Shown: in pieces, positions 1 through 9,533 of the stretch
Position numbering within the stretch: the stretch's first letter is position 1
Layout: every line of letters starts with the position of its first letter
Assembly (NCBI GenBank): GCA_002786025.1
Contig: NHNW01000129.1
Span: 1 to 14,017, forward strand
DNA: 14,017 nucleotides
Direction of reading: 5' to 3'
Origin: Zasmidium citrigriseum
Lineage: Eukaryota > Ascomycota > Dothideomycetes > Mycosphaerellales > Mycosphaerellaceae
Program-made: the position numbers and the translations under genes
The notes under the pieces: generated by a model
The model's input: the letters and a program-made list of their open reading frames with translations, nothing else
Told to the model about the DNA's origin: nothing
The model's database searches: none

Positions 1-2405
1 AAGTAGGTACTAGACTCTATACTCTTAAGCTAGTTCGTTAGAAAGCCTCGAATCTAGTCGCTATCTACTCTAGTTAGAGAGTCCTTTAGATATCTAAAGG
101 GCTATAATACTTTCTTAAGATACTACTAGTAGAGATAAAGAAGGCGCTTCGAAACGGCCTAGAAGAACTCCTATAGACGGTACTAAGCTCTATCGTAATC
201 TAGGGGAGGTAGATTAACCGCCTAAGTTACTATCTATTAAAACTTCTAAGTATTAATAGTCTTGTACTTAGGGCTCCTTATAGGTAAGTATCTATATAGC
301 TCTAACTCGTAAAAGGCTTACTTATAGTTCGTAGGAACGCTAATAGGTATAGAGTTACTATCGCTAGTATTAGGAAGCTAATCGAGGTTAATAAGCGCTA
401 CTATTAGCGCCCTAGAATCTAGTTCTTACTAAGGCGAGTCTTCTTCTATATCTTTATCTTTAGGGTTAAGAGTAGGAAGGTTATCTTAGCTAGTACTATT
501 AATCTTACGAAGAGACTCGTTAAGATCTCCTTCGCTATCGTCGTTATTCTTAGTCGATAGGAGCGCCTAAGATTTAGGTTCTAGAGTAGGCTTAAAGCGA
601 GTACTTCTTTACGTACTACGCGAAGAATCGTTAAGTAAGAAGCCTATACTATCGAAGAGGTTATTAAGGTTAATAATAGCCTTCTTCTTACCCTTTAGGC
701 GTAGCGCTATAATATTAAACTCCTCCTAAGTATCGACTATCTCTTCGTCCTTATTCTTATTATTATCGTCGCCGTTTAGGGTAGGTAGAGACTCCTAATA
801 CTAAGGTAACTACTAAGTCTATATCTTAGGCTCTAGCTAAGAATCCTCGATAGAGGGCTAGATATCTTAAGGCTCGTCCTCGCTATTAGTACTAGGCGAG
901 GCTACTAATAGCGTCTTCGAGCTATAGATCTATAAGTTTATAGTCCTAGACTTCTTATTAGGACTCTAGTAATATAGTAGCTTAATACGAGTAAAGGACT
1001 CCTTTAGCTTCTTAGGACTCTCCTCGCTCTAAGTAATAGTCTTAGCTATATTAAGGACTAGCGTCGTATCTTAGTAAGGGCTTATAGAACGACCGCGCTT
1101 CTAACTAACCTAACTTAGCTCCTTAGATACTACTTTAATACGAAGGCGAGTAGGACGAATAACGAACTAAGAGGGGTAGACTTACTAAGAAGTACCGCTT
1201 TAATCCGCTTTAAACTTAGCCTAAGTCTAACTATAAAGGGCTCTAGTCTTATAGTCTATAGTAATATAGTAGTAGTTTTTATTATACTTATACCTATCGC
1301 GGGTACTCTAGGCGGCGCTAAGCTTATTCTAGCTCTTATAGTATAGCCTATCGTTAATCTCCTATAGATAGTCGTCGTCGATCTAAAGAAGACCTATCTA
1401 GGCGTTCTTACCTTCTATATACTTCTTCTTAGTAGTATAGTAATTTAGATAGATAGGCTTACGTAAGAAGGTCGTTAAATTCTTTAAGTTCTTATCGACT
1501 AGTTCTATCTTTATACGGGCTAAGTAGTACTTATTAATAGCTACTATAACCTATCGCTAGTTCTAGCCTTCTTTATAGGTATACTCGATTATAGGAGCTA
1601 GATTAATCGTCTCGTTTAAGGAAAGAAGGAGGCTAGGATCGCGCTTACTATTATCTATAGCTTCCTAACGCCTATCGTTAATAAGGTACGGATAGTAGTA
1701 GAGAGGAGTAAGCGACTCGTTATTATTAATAATCTCCTAGATCTTAAGTATAGCCTCGCCTTAGTAGAGGATATTCTTCTTAGATTCCTTTACTAAAAGT
1801 AGCCTCTTAGCGTTCGTATCGATTAGTCCCTCTACTTTTAGGCGGTACTACTTAAGGTAGATAATTACGCTAGTAAGGACTAAGTCGAGGTACTCCTTCG
1901 TCTAGGTAGCCTTATTATTAATATAGCTAAAGAGATCTATCGCCGTAGTATTAAGATTACTATTATACTCTTAAGATAGCTTATCGAGAGCGCTAGAGAT
2001 ACCCTAAATAAGGCCTAAGTTATTATTACGAAAGTAGAGGCTCGTAAAATCGTTACGGTTCTTAACTATATAGCTCTAAAGACTTAAAGCGAGGTTACTA
2101 AGGACCTAATTATTTTACTAGGAAGAGGTATAGCTACTAACAACTTAAGCGCCTATAGTCGGAACAACTATAGTAGAGGAAGACTAAGCGGCCTTAGTAG
2201 TAGCTTAAGCTACTTTAACTTTAGCCTAGTTCGTAGGCGTAAATAAAGCGGTAGATAAAGAAGTAGTAGGCTAAGAATCCTTAGTAGGTATATCTTACTA
2301 CTTAGCTAGCTACTTCTTAGCTACTAGCTTAGTAATAGGCTCGGCGCCTAGCTTAGTAATAGGAGCGTTAGTAGATAGGACGTTAGAATTCTCGATATTA
2401 GCTAT
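1..2405 (-). pseudogene. Long decayed ORF of unknown family (open at left edge)
   Basis: One minus-strand frame reads from a likely ancestral ATG (now ATA, 2403-2405, with A at -3 and G at +4) to the window edge, about 800 codons. About one codon in twelve is a stop, all TAG/TAA, and no frameshift is needed. The longest stop-free runs exceed 45 codons, for example 1.36-1.52 kb (LVDKNLKNLTTFLRKPI inside). The N-terminal 130 codons are Ser/Thr/Gln/Lys-rich. The middle (about 1.2-2.0 kb) is helical-looking with many Leu, Lys and Glu. The part at 0.42-1.0 kb is Ser/Asp/Glu-rich, and a more ordered stretch follows towards the edge. I see no zinc knuckle, DDE, RT or tyrosine-recombinase motif. It could be the gag-like or first ORF of a second element, or another repeated gene. 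It lies on the same strand as the retrotransposon. Confidence 0.55.
2324..2363. repeat. 24-bp tandem duplication (two copies, second partial)
   Basis: The 16-base unit ctagcttagtaatagg occurs at 2324-2339 and 2348-2363, start-to-start spacing 24. In the minus-strand frame this is an eight-codon repeat in the N-terminal region of the unknown ORF (PITKLGAE then PITKLVAK). A spacing divisible by three supports the reading frame. Confidence 0.75.
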
Positions 2406-3370
2406 CTTAAAGTAGTACTTATAAAGAGGCGTATAGAAAGTAAGGAATCGAGTAAGGAGTAGTAGTTATAAAGTACTAATAGTAGGCGTATTAGAGAGTA
2501 TATAGTAAAGCTTATAAATAAAGAGCGATTAGGTAGGAGTCTTAAGAAGCGTATACGAATATACGTAGGCGCGAGCGAGAATCGTAATATAGATAAAGGT
2601 AAGTTACTATAGAGGTAAGTAGTAAAGCTAGAAGTATTATAGTAGTAAATTTTCTAAACCTTATTACCTTAGGCGACGGCTATATATAGTAACGAGCTTA
2701 GGGGAGGAAGGTACGTTAGTTTAGGTTAGAAGAGGTCTAGATAGCGTCGATAAGCGGTATAGATAGCTAGAAGTACTTCTAGTATAGTATAGAGAGCGTA
2801 TTATTTAGGGAAGAAGGTAGGAGAGCTTAGAGGAGCCTAATATAGGCGTTTATATATACTAGTAGCCTATACGCGCAGTTTCCTCGAGTAACTAGTAAAT
2901 TAGAGCCGAGATTAGAGTTCTTAGCTTATAATCGACTACCGCGCTTTACTTAAGTAAGCTTAGAAACTAGTAAGCTATTAGTTAATATCGTTAGCTTAGA
3001 GATAGGTCCTTCTAGATTAGGTAGGAGGTACTAGTATATACTTAGGGATTTAGGGTCTAGCTATTACTTAAAACCTCGAATCCCTAATAGTTATCTCCTT
3101 CTTCCTTACTTTAAGAAGTCGATCTATAATAAGCCCTTCTACGACTAGCCCTACTATAAGGGACTATTATTTCTAGTTATACGTACCTAGGCGGAGGTTC
3201 TCTAATTTATAACTATAGATCTAGTTAAGATAGCGAATCCCTAAGATTCTAGTACTAGTAGCTTTTCTTATTAAATTTATAACTTATAGATAGGACCTAT
3301 ATTTCCTATTATCTATCTCGTTAGTACTTATAGCTAAATTTAGCTATATAGAGCGATTTCTAATCCTCTT
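2406..3370. other. RIP-mutated non-coding stretch upstream of the left ORF
   Basis: No frame with low stop density or a recognisable motif was found over this stretch. Composition is as in the rest of the window. It lies upstream of the unknown minus-strand ORF and would hold its 5' leader and promoter, or a 5' LTR if that ORF belongs to an LTR element. The ORF frame itself stays mostly open for about 50 more codons to the right of 2405, so a longer N-terminus is possible. Confidence 0.4.
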
Positions 3371-3570
3371 TTACGTACATTCTATATAGTAAGGATATAA
3401 AAGTTATAATAAAATATTAAATTAACGCCCTATATTCTTATATATTAATTAAATAGAGTTTATTATTAAAATTTCGAAAAATTAAGTAGTCTTGTACATA
3501 TTATACGATAAAACAACTAATTTAATACGTTAAAGGACAAATAAAATTTGAAAATTATACTAAAACCTTT
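3371..3570. promoter_or_regulatory. AT-rich island with surviving CA/TG sites, possible promoter or boundary
   Basis: These 200 bases are far more AT-rich than the surroundings, with runs such as ttatatattaattaaat and tttattattaaaattt. There is a TATA-box-like tataaaa at 3396-3402 on the plus strand. About half a dozen CA/TG sites persist here (near 3368, 3493-3497, 3513, 3537 and 3549), more than elsewhere. It may be unique DNA between repeats, a promoter region between divergent units, or an LTR segment. The sequence alone does not decide. Confidence 0.35.
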
Positions 3571-4020
3571 CTTAACCTAAGTATACTCCTCCTCTACTTA
3601 GAAGAGTCCGACCTTAGACGTTCTCTAAAGAAGTATTATTTCTAGTAGTAGGAAGGAGCTATATTATTACTATAGATATAGGCTTATTATATAGGGAAAG
3701 TTAACTTTCTTATCTAAAAGTAGCAGATTCTAAATACTCTCGTTAAAGCGCGTTCTAGAGTAATTATTTTATCTATTAGGGATATTAGGTAAGGCTCCTA
3801 GGTAGAGTAAGTTAGTAAGTAGGGTAGTAGTAGTAGTATTACAATTACGGTAGTAGCGCTATTACCTATTTCTATCCCTTATAGCTATATACTAGGGAAA
3901 GAAAGTAAGGAAGGCTAGTAGGTAAAGGTCTTTTATACTCTAGGAAATAGAGGCTAGCTAATTAGTATCTATTGTTTCTAAGTTATATAGCGTTATCGTC
4001 CTTAGTTCCTAGGTATATAT
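3571..4020. other. RIP-mutated stretch without a recognisable gene
   Basis: No convincing frame, RNA gene or domain is seen. It contains simple runs such as tagtagtagtag near 3.81-3.84 kb and a few surviving CA/TG sites. Confidence 0.4.
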
Positions 4021-4334
4021 ATATAGAGGAATCCTAAGCTTATTTCCTTTCCTTAAGCTAGATACTCTACTACTAAAAATCTATAGCCTAGTAGAGCGTT
4101 CTACTAAGAGAGCCGCGACTATAGCGCTTTTACGAGTATAAGTATTACGTAGAGTATTTAGATTGTTAAAGCGTTAATATAAGTAGTAGGCGTATAAATT
4201 ATATAGTACTAGGAGTAGTAGTAAAGCCGTTATACCTACTTAAGTATATTAAAGTTAGCCTTCGGAGCGTTAAGGCCGCGTAGTTAGTATTAGAGTATTA
4301 GTTTACTACTAGTATTAGTAGTAAAGCGTAGAAA

Positions 4335-4379
4335 GATATACTAGTAGTAGGTATAAATCTTCGCGTAGTACGCGAAGCT
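4335..4379 (+). repeat. Imperfect 45-bp repeat, partner at 5598-5642
   Basis: Both places read gatata, then a short variable part, taggtataaa, a variable part, and tagtacgcgaagct, in the same orientation about 1.26 kb apart. Translated on the plus strand, both give V-stop-(3 residues)-stop-YAKL, i.e. the same spacing and ending. It could be an internal repeat of the candidate plus-strand ORF or remnants of a duplicated short element. Similarity fades on both sides. Confidence 0.4.
4359..4377. repeat. 19-bp near-perfect palindrome, copy 1
   Basis: cttcgcgtagtacgcgaag has 9-bp perfect arms around one central base. The identical palindrome, with the centre complemented, is at 9786-9804. Half-sites are at about 606-623 (17 of 19 bases match) and 5629-5639. 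An exact 19-mer recurrence is not expected by chance in 14 kb, although RIP narrows the sequence vocabulary. Confidence 0.7.
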
Positions 4380-5869
4380 CGGTTTAGGCTTAGCGTAGTT
4401 CGTATAGGAGCTCCTAGGCTAATTAGAGCTTAGCTTAGTAGCTAGTAAGTAAATAAAACAGGTTCTAAGGGAGCTTATAACGCTCTTCTTTAATAGCTTT
4501 AGGAGCTTTAAGAAGGTTAACGACCTATAAGAGGTAGTAGAAGATAATAGTATTAGCCGCGCTAGTCTATATATAAGATAAGAGCTTCGAGAGCCTTAAA
4601 AGCGGTAGAGTAGCGTTAAAAAGGTTACTATTCTATCGAGGGACTCTATATAAGTTAAATAGTAGTAAGACCTTACGTATATTACTACCCTTAAGGTAGA
4701 GGTAGTTATAGAGTCTAGCGTACGCTAGTATTAAGGTACTCCTTCTTAATCTTCTACTTCTTATAACGAAGAAGAAGCTAGCGAAGAAGGCTACTACTAA
4801 GGAGGATAAGCGCTAGCTAGCTAGAGGTCCGTACTTTTAGTACCTTTTATACTCGTAGTAAAGCCTTCGAGTTTATTAAGTATACTAACGTATATACTAA
4901 ATTCGTCTATAGGACTATATCGTATAGTATATTATAAAGCTTCTATATTAAAGCGTGTACCCTCTCGTACGAGCCCGTTACGCGTAGGTACGTTATTAAA
5001 AAAGATACCTTTAAGTTCGTAGAATAATTCTACGTTTAACGGTAGTAAAACTAAGCGCTTATACTTCTATCTAGGGCTAAGGCTAGTATAGGTCGAGCGT
5101 ACGCGTACGGACGTAGTAGCGTTAGCTACTTTAAGGTCCGTAGTATTAGTAGATAGAGTTAGACTATTAATTTACTAAAGATATAGTCTATAGGAAGCTT
5201 AGACTACGTACGGGTTATTCCGTAGCTATAAGGGTATAAGAGATCCTCCTACCTACTTCTTTCCTATAGTTAGAGCTAGTAATACTAGAGACGAAGAAGG
5301 TAGAGGTAAAGGGCCTAGCTAGGAGGTAGAGCGCCTAGCTAGGTTAAGAATACCGCTAGGCGAAGCTACTACGTATAGAGCCCTATATAGCTATTATTAC
5401 TATTAAAAACGCTACTATTTAACTCCTAGTAGCTACGCGAGTTAAATAGTATATACTTTAACTATATTAGTTATTATCGAGAGCGATATATATACTAGTA
5501 GATAAGGTATTAGACGGCGGCCCCGTCTAGCCTTCGTCTTACGCTTCTTACTACTATTAAAGAAAAGAAGAAGCTTAGAAAGCGTTAAGGTATTAAAGAT
5601 ATAGTAGCTTAGGTATAAAAGTCCGTATAGTACGCGAAGCTTAGTAGTTACGTAATCGTAACGTTATTAGGGAATATCTAGTCGAGTATACTATCGGAGG
5701 TACTTATTAACGTTATTAACGACGTAGAGGCTAGTCTATACGTTAATACTTATCGAAATCGATATAAGTAAAGTCCCTAATAACTTACGGCGACCTATAG
5801 TTATTATATAAGTCGTACTAGAGTACTAACTCTTACCTACGGCGCTCGCGTTAACGATTGCGATTCCTA

Positions 5870-6560
5870 GTGTTTTAAGAAGGTCTAGCGAAGTTACTAC
5901 CTTCGTCGTTATCGGATTTAATAGGCTAGCTATCTTCGTCGATCTAGCTAGGCTAGATATCCTTATCTTCTTCCTCTAGTTCTAGTTCTAGTTCTTAATT
6001 ATTATTAGGTACTAGTTCTTACTCCTTATTATTAGGCTCTAAGTTCCGTAGGTGTTCTAGAGTAAATTAATCTAGTAGAACTAGAGGTACCTACTAAAGT
6101 TTAGACCTATAGAAGTATCTAGTACTACCTTAGCGATCCTTAAGAACGGCCCTATCGAGTTCTTTAATAGAGAACGTTTAAGATCTATATCTAGTAGAAG
6201 TAATTCGATATAGCCCTCTCTAGCGGAAAGCGAGCTTAAGGTTATACCTCTTATTAAGATCTAACCTTCGTAAGAGTATATACTTACTAACGTTCTAGTT
6301 AACGTCCTTTGCCCGCTTAGCGGCGTTCTAGTAAGCAATATAGACTAGACGAAGACGATTTACGTAGTCTTTAACTTCTTCTATAGTCTAGTTATATTAT
6401 CGAAGCTATATAGCTCGTAACCGTAAAAGTTCTATAGTTCCTTTATCCTTAATTTTATAGAAAGCTTAAAGAAGGATCGTTAGATATACTAGTTCTATAG
6501 GCAAGATTATATCTCGTCCGTATATAACTTTAGTAGGGGTGCGGCTAGTAGAATACTTAA
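5870..6560 (-). pseudogene. Integrase C-terminal GPY/F module and acidic tail
   Basis: After the core comes VIYGRDIILPIELV (about 6.48-6.53 kb), the usual post-core block of gypsy integrases (LVYGRxxxLPIEL). Near 6.19-6.24 kb the strand reads LKLAFR*RGLYRITS, the GPY/F module with Pro changed to Leu by CCA to CTA. The following YFYRSKL*QVPL fits the end of the module. No chromodomain is apparent. Past about 6.05 kb the frame becomes acidic (LELELEEEDKD, 5.96-6.0 kb, from a CTAGTT hexanucleotide repeat) and ends near 5.82-5.87 kb. Confidence 0.82.
5976..5993. repeat. CTAGTT hexanucleotide repeat, three copies
   Basis: Three uninterrupted copies of ctagtt encode alternating Glu-Leu on the minus strand in the acidic tail of the integrase C-terminus, next to a run of Glu and Asp codons. 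Confidence 0.75.
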
Positions 6561-6619
6561 TAGTAGTCTAGTCTACCTAAAGGTAGGCGTTAACCTATTT
6601 CTTCTAGCTAGTCTAGTTT

Positions 6620-6990
6620 TCTTCCCCTAAGTCTCGATAGATCTTAGAAATAGCTTTAATTAAAGGCCTATAATAGCGTTTAACGATTCTATTAGCCTAG
6701 GGATAATAGGGCGTAATCTTAATAGCTTTAACGCCTATCCTCCTAAGTAATCGTTCTACTTTCTTAGTATTCTTAGTTCTACTATTAAAGAAGATATAGT
6801 ATACGTAGCCGTACCTATAGAAGACGTCCTTATAGAGAAAATTAGTAACTATTAGAGCTATAACCTAGTTACTAGCGTAATAGACGACCTTAGCCTTAGC
6901 CTAGCTACTAAGATACTCGACTACGACTATAAGGCTTCCTTTATCGTCTACTTATATAATATCGACGCCCTATCTAGTACTAATAGAGGC
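6620..6990 (-). pseudogene. Integrase catalytic core (DDE), two of three acids lost
   Basis: The minus strand reads VDII*VDDKGSLIVVVEYL, then FLYKDVFYRYG, FFNSRTKN and ITPYYP*ANRIVKRYYRPL. This fits the gypsy integrase core, D...D...E with the block YHPQANGxVER. The first Asp survives (6961-6963) because its codon follows a C. The second is Asn (6784-6786) and the Glu is Lys (AAA, 6679-6681). Integrase would insert the double-stranded cDNA into the chromosome. Confidence 0.93.
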
Positions 6991-7029
6991 TTACTACGAG
7001 TATCGAGCTAGCGAGAACTATTAATCCTT

Positions 7030-7200
7030 ATAGTCTTTCTTATAGACTTTATATACTTAAACTTAGTTCTTAATGTCTCTCGTTATACTAGCCTAGTAGT
7101 ATCGAGCTCTAATCGCCGTAAGAGTAGCCTCGCGTCCCTTATAGCCTCGTTAATCGTAAAGAGACTCGAAAATTCTCTTCTAAGTAGCTAGGTTATCGAT
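7030..7200 (-). pseudogene. Integrase HHCC zinc-binding domain, ligands lost
   Basis: The minus strand reads SLYD*RGYKGREAT, then ARYY*ASITRDIKN, then VYKVYKKD. This matches the gypsy integrase N-terminal domain (H-D-x-x-G-H-x-G-x-x-x-T ... Y-W-P-x-M ... C-x2-C). Both His (7156-7158 and 7141-7143) and both Cys (7051-7053 and 7042-7044) are now Tyr. The domain normally folds around one zinc ion and helps integrase multimerise on the cDNA ends. Confidence 0.9.
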
Positions 7201-7689
7201 TACTACCTATAGTAGAGCGTTGTACGTAGCCTAGAAAAAGAGCTTCTAGTTCCTAACTAAGTACCTAGTAGTACGGATCTTCTAGCGGTAGAAGTCTAAG
7301 GACTTAACTCGTACTAGGCGCTAACTAGTTGCTTTAAAGAAAGCGATATTATAAGAGTTATCGCTATAGTCTCTATTAAGGAATCGCCTAGCTAGAAGAT
7401 CGCCTAGTCCTAGGTATTAAGTTTCTTAATAGTTTAAAAGACTAGCTTTAGGAGTCTCTTAGCGATCCTCGGTAACTATAATAGGTATAGATATAACTAT
7501 ATTAGGCATATTAATATTAGAGAGGTTAATATAGTCTTTAAAGTCTACGTCTATATCCTCTAAAAGTATTAAGTTAGAGTACTAGATTACTATAGAGTTA
7601 ATATCTAGGAAAGAAGCGTTATAGACTAAGACATTAAAGAAAGCTAAGTCGATTATCTCCTTAACGTTATTATCTTAGATAATCTCGTT

Positions 7690-8115
7690 AAGATCCTAAG
7701 GCGTCGCTAGCCTATAAGAGAGTCTATCTATAGCCGTATACTTCTTACTAGGAACGTAAACGATCTTAAAGTCGAAGAGCCTAATCTAGGCGATCTAGCG
7801 AGTAAGAGCTACGTTTAGTAGATTAGAATACGCTATGTTAAGCTAATAAATTAGAGTCTAGGCGTCTAGTTCTAGTAGAAAGTAGACTTCCTAGAGGTAT
7901 AGCTTAAGCTTCTTAAGAACGTTAAGGACGGCTCTATATTCTTTACGTCTAGCGTCGAGCTTTAGTTATCCTTTACTTTAGACTCTACTCTCGTACCTAA
8001 CTAGGTGCCTCTTACTATTCTTATCTATTTACTATAGAACGGCTTCCTAGCTAGCTCTACTTACGTTAATAGAAAGAATAATTAAGCCGCTATATAGGCT
8101 ATAATCGAGAGATAC
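7690..8115 (-). pseudogene. gypsy RNase H domain
   Basis: The minus strand reads SLDYSLYSGLIILSINVSRA (about 8.05-8.11 kb), DARRKEYRAVLN (about 7.92-7.96 kb), FLLELDA (about 7.86-7.88 kb) and YTAIDRLSYR (about 7.71-7.74 kb). These are the four acidic positions of gypsy RNase H. The first Asp is now Asn (8065-8067). The Glu at 7939-7941, Asp at 7864-7866 and Asp at 7726-7728 survive because their codons are not preceded by T. The domain would degrade the RNA strand during reverse transcription. Confidence 0.9.
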
Positions 8116-8439
8116 TAGAACTAGCGCCGTAGTAAGAAGATACTTTAAGGATTTAAAGGTATAATTGCTAAGAATACTCTAGATAAAAGTAGTCTTTCCT
8201 TCCTCCGTTTTCTTAACTTTAACAAGATTATAGAGAGGCGAGGAGATAATTATATATCGAGGAATCTAGATCTAGTAGAATACGTAGACTCTAAGGAAAG
8301 AGCGAACTTTAGTAGTATTTAAAGGGATAGGCTAATTAATAATCTTATTAATACGAGATAGATTAGGATACCTTCTCTTACTACTATAGACGTACCTAAC
8401 GACCTTAGTAGATTCGTAAAGGAAGTAAGACTTCGCTAG

Positions 8440-9080
8440 AGTAATAGTTAAGCTAGCTCGTTTAAGATTAGTAAGAACGTTATCTAAAGTCTAAATAGCT
8501 ATAACTACCTAGTTACGAAGTCTAGGAGCGATAAACTCTTCTTTAATATAATAAGAAGGACCCTTAACCCTAACGTTATTAACGAAAACTCTTATAGTAT
8601 ATATAATGTAATCTAAAATAATATAGTAGAGAGCCCGTTAAAACTAAGCGACTAAGTTTATACTACCTTAGGGTAGGGTTATTATCTAAAGAAGTCTAAA
8701 AGGAGTCTAGAAAGCTATAAGATCTTAAGATTCTTTAGCGAGTAGAAGTTAATCGTAGCTACTATAAAGATTAACGAGGCTAAAGTATTTAAGGTAAGTA
8801 AAGTCTTCTAAGAAGGTATCCGTTTCTAGAGGGATATATACGTCCCTAATAGTAACACGATTAATTTACTAAGTATTATTAATAAGCTAATATTTCCTAG
8901 GGACGCTCTTAGAAATAATAAACTAGTTATTAGAGTAAGAGCTTTTACTATACTCTAGAATACTATTCTTAATCCTCTCGCAAAGTATATTATTAATAAT
9001 AGGCTCTAGAGACTTTAGAATCTTATACCTATATTTAGGTACTTAGGCTTAATAAGGAACTATCCTAATTACCTAAGAAG
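8440..9080 (-). pseudogene. Ty3/gypsy reverse transcriptase, active site lost
   Basis: In order, the minus strand shows SILEYSKSSYSNN (the gypsy LEPSxGPYxN region, about 8.92-8.96 kb), RVTIRDVYIP (about 8.83-8.86 kb), LVNLYSSYD (motif A, usually DLxxGYD), IITLP*GSIN (about 8.66 kb, usually LPQGxxN) and RVFVNNVRVKGP (motif C). Motif C is normally FVDDxGxKGP in this fungal group. Catalytic Asp codons are now Asn at 8770-8772 and at 8575-8580 (two adjacent). All three changes fit TpG to TpA. RT would copy element RNA into DNA inside the particle. The connection region continues to about 8.2 kb with VRSFLRVYVFY, the gypsy VRSFLGLxxYYR block. Confidence 0.93.
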
Positions 9081-9511
9081 GTATAACGTCTAGATATATT
9101 TACCTAATCTTACTAAAGGTCTAAAATAGAGTATTCTTATAGTTAAAGAGTATCTCCCTAAATAGGTCTATTTCTTTGTTAGTAAGGTTAATTCTAGGCT
9201 TAATACTACTAAGTCTTTCTTAGGTAAGTCTCTCTCTATAAGGGATATTAGAGAACTTCTTAATAAGGAAGACGTCGTTATAGGGGCTAGTCCCTAGTAG
9301 TATAGTAGCTTCCCTTACTAAGTAATCCTTCTTCTAGTTAATATTACTATATACTAGTATAGTTTCTAAGTCGGATATAGGAGTAGGTATAGGCCTAACC
9401 TTCTTATCTCTTCTCTTATATATAGTAAAGGCGTTAAGTTATATAGGGACTATAATTAGTCCTTAGGGAAAAGGCTTCCTTATAATAGCTAGGTTACGAG
9501 TTAGCTTTATA

Positions 9512-9533
9512 GTATGTCTAAAATAAGACATAC
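9512..9533. repeat. 8-bp inverted repeat with surviving TG/CA sites
   Basis: gtatgtct and agacatac are perfect reverse complements separated by aaaata. The arms carry one unmutated TG (left) and CA (right), and further CA and TG sites follow at about 9533-9543. On the minus strand this keeps Cys, Met and His codons in the pol frame (ILCMSYFRHT). A transcription terminator is unlikely given its place inside pol. Confidence 0.6.

Larger units (their letters stand above)
4021..5800 (+). pseudogene. Candidate decayed plus-strand ORF, unknown, uncertain
   Basis: From about 4.02 to 4.81 kb the plus-strand frame starting at 4381 reads in a protein-like way, including ELITLFFNSFRSFKKVNDL and, near 4.75-4.80 kb, SSTSYNEEEASEEGYY. 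From 4821 the next frame reads on (RSKAFEFIKYTNVYTKFVYR, then TAAPSSLRLTLLTTIKEKKK near 5.51-5.57 kb and ILSEVLINVINDVEASLYVN near 5.69-5.75 kb). An indel or intron near 4.81 kb would be needed to join them. Stop density is 11-14 %, higher than in the left ORF. Over part of 4.44-4.80 kb the antisense frame has fewer stops, so the strand is not certain. No known domain is recognised. The region also overlaps where the 3' LTR of the gypsy element should lie. Confidence 0.28.

Noticed and set aside
250..270. Shared tagtcttgtac at about 257-267 and 3487-3497 as a repeat
   Set aside because: Only about 11 bases match and the flanks do not. Both keep a TG, but this is too short to support common origin.
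5559..5574. Polypurine tract aaagaaaagaagaag as the PPT of the gypsy element
   Set aside because: It is purine-rich on the plus strand, while the element runs on the minus strand, so the orientation is wrong. It may be Lys codons of the candidate plus-strand ORF.
2405..5800. Delimited LTR pair
   Set aside because: No long direct repeat with matching ends was found by eye. The right-hand LTR of the gypsy element is outside the window, so the 3' LTR cannot be bounded by comparison.
6679..6963. Copia-type or LINE-type element
   Set aside because: RNase H precedes integrase and the integrase is last, with gypsy-specific blocks (VRSFL, YHPQAN-like, GPY/F-like). A LINE would lack integrase and protease.
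9512..9533. Transcription terminator hairpin
   Set aside because: It lies inside the pol coding frame, its arms are only 8 bp and AT-rich, and the genome is eukaryotic.
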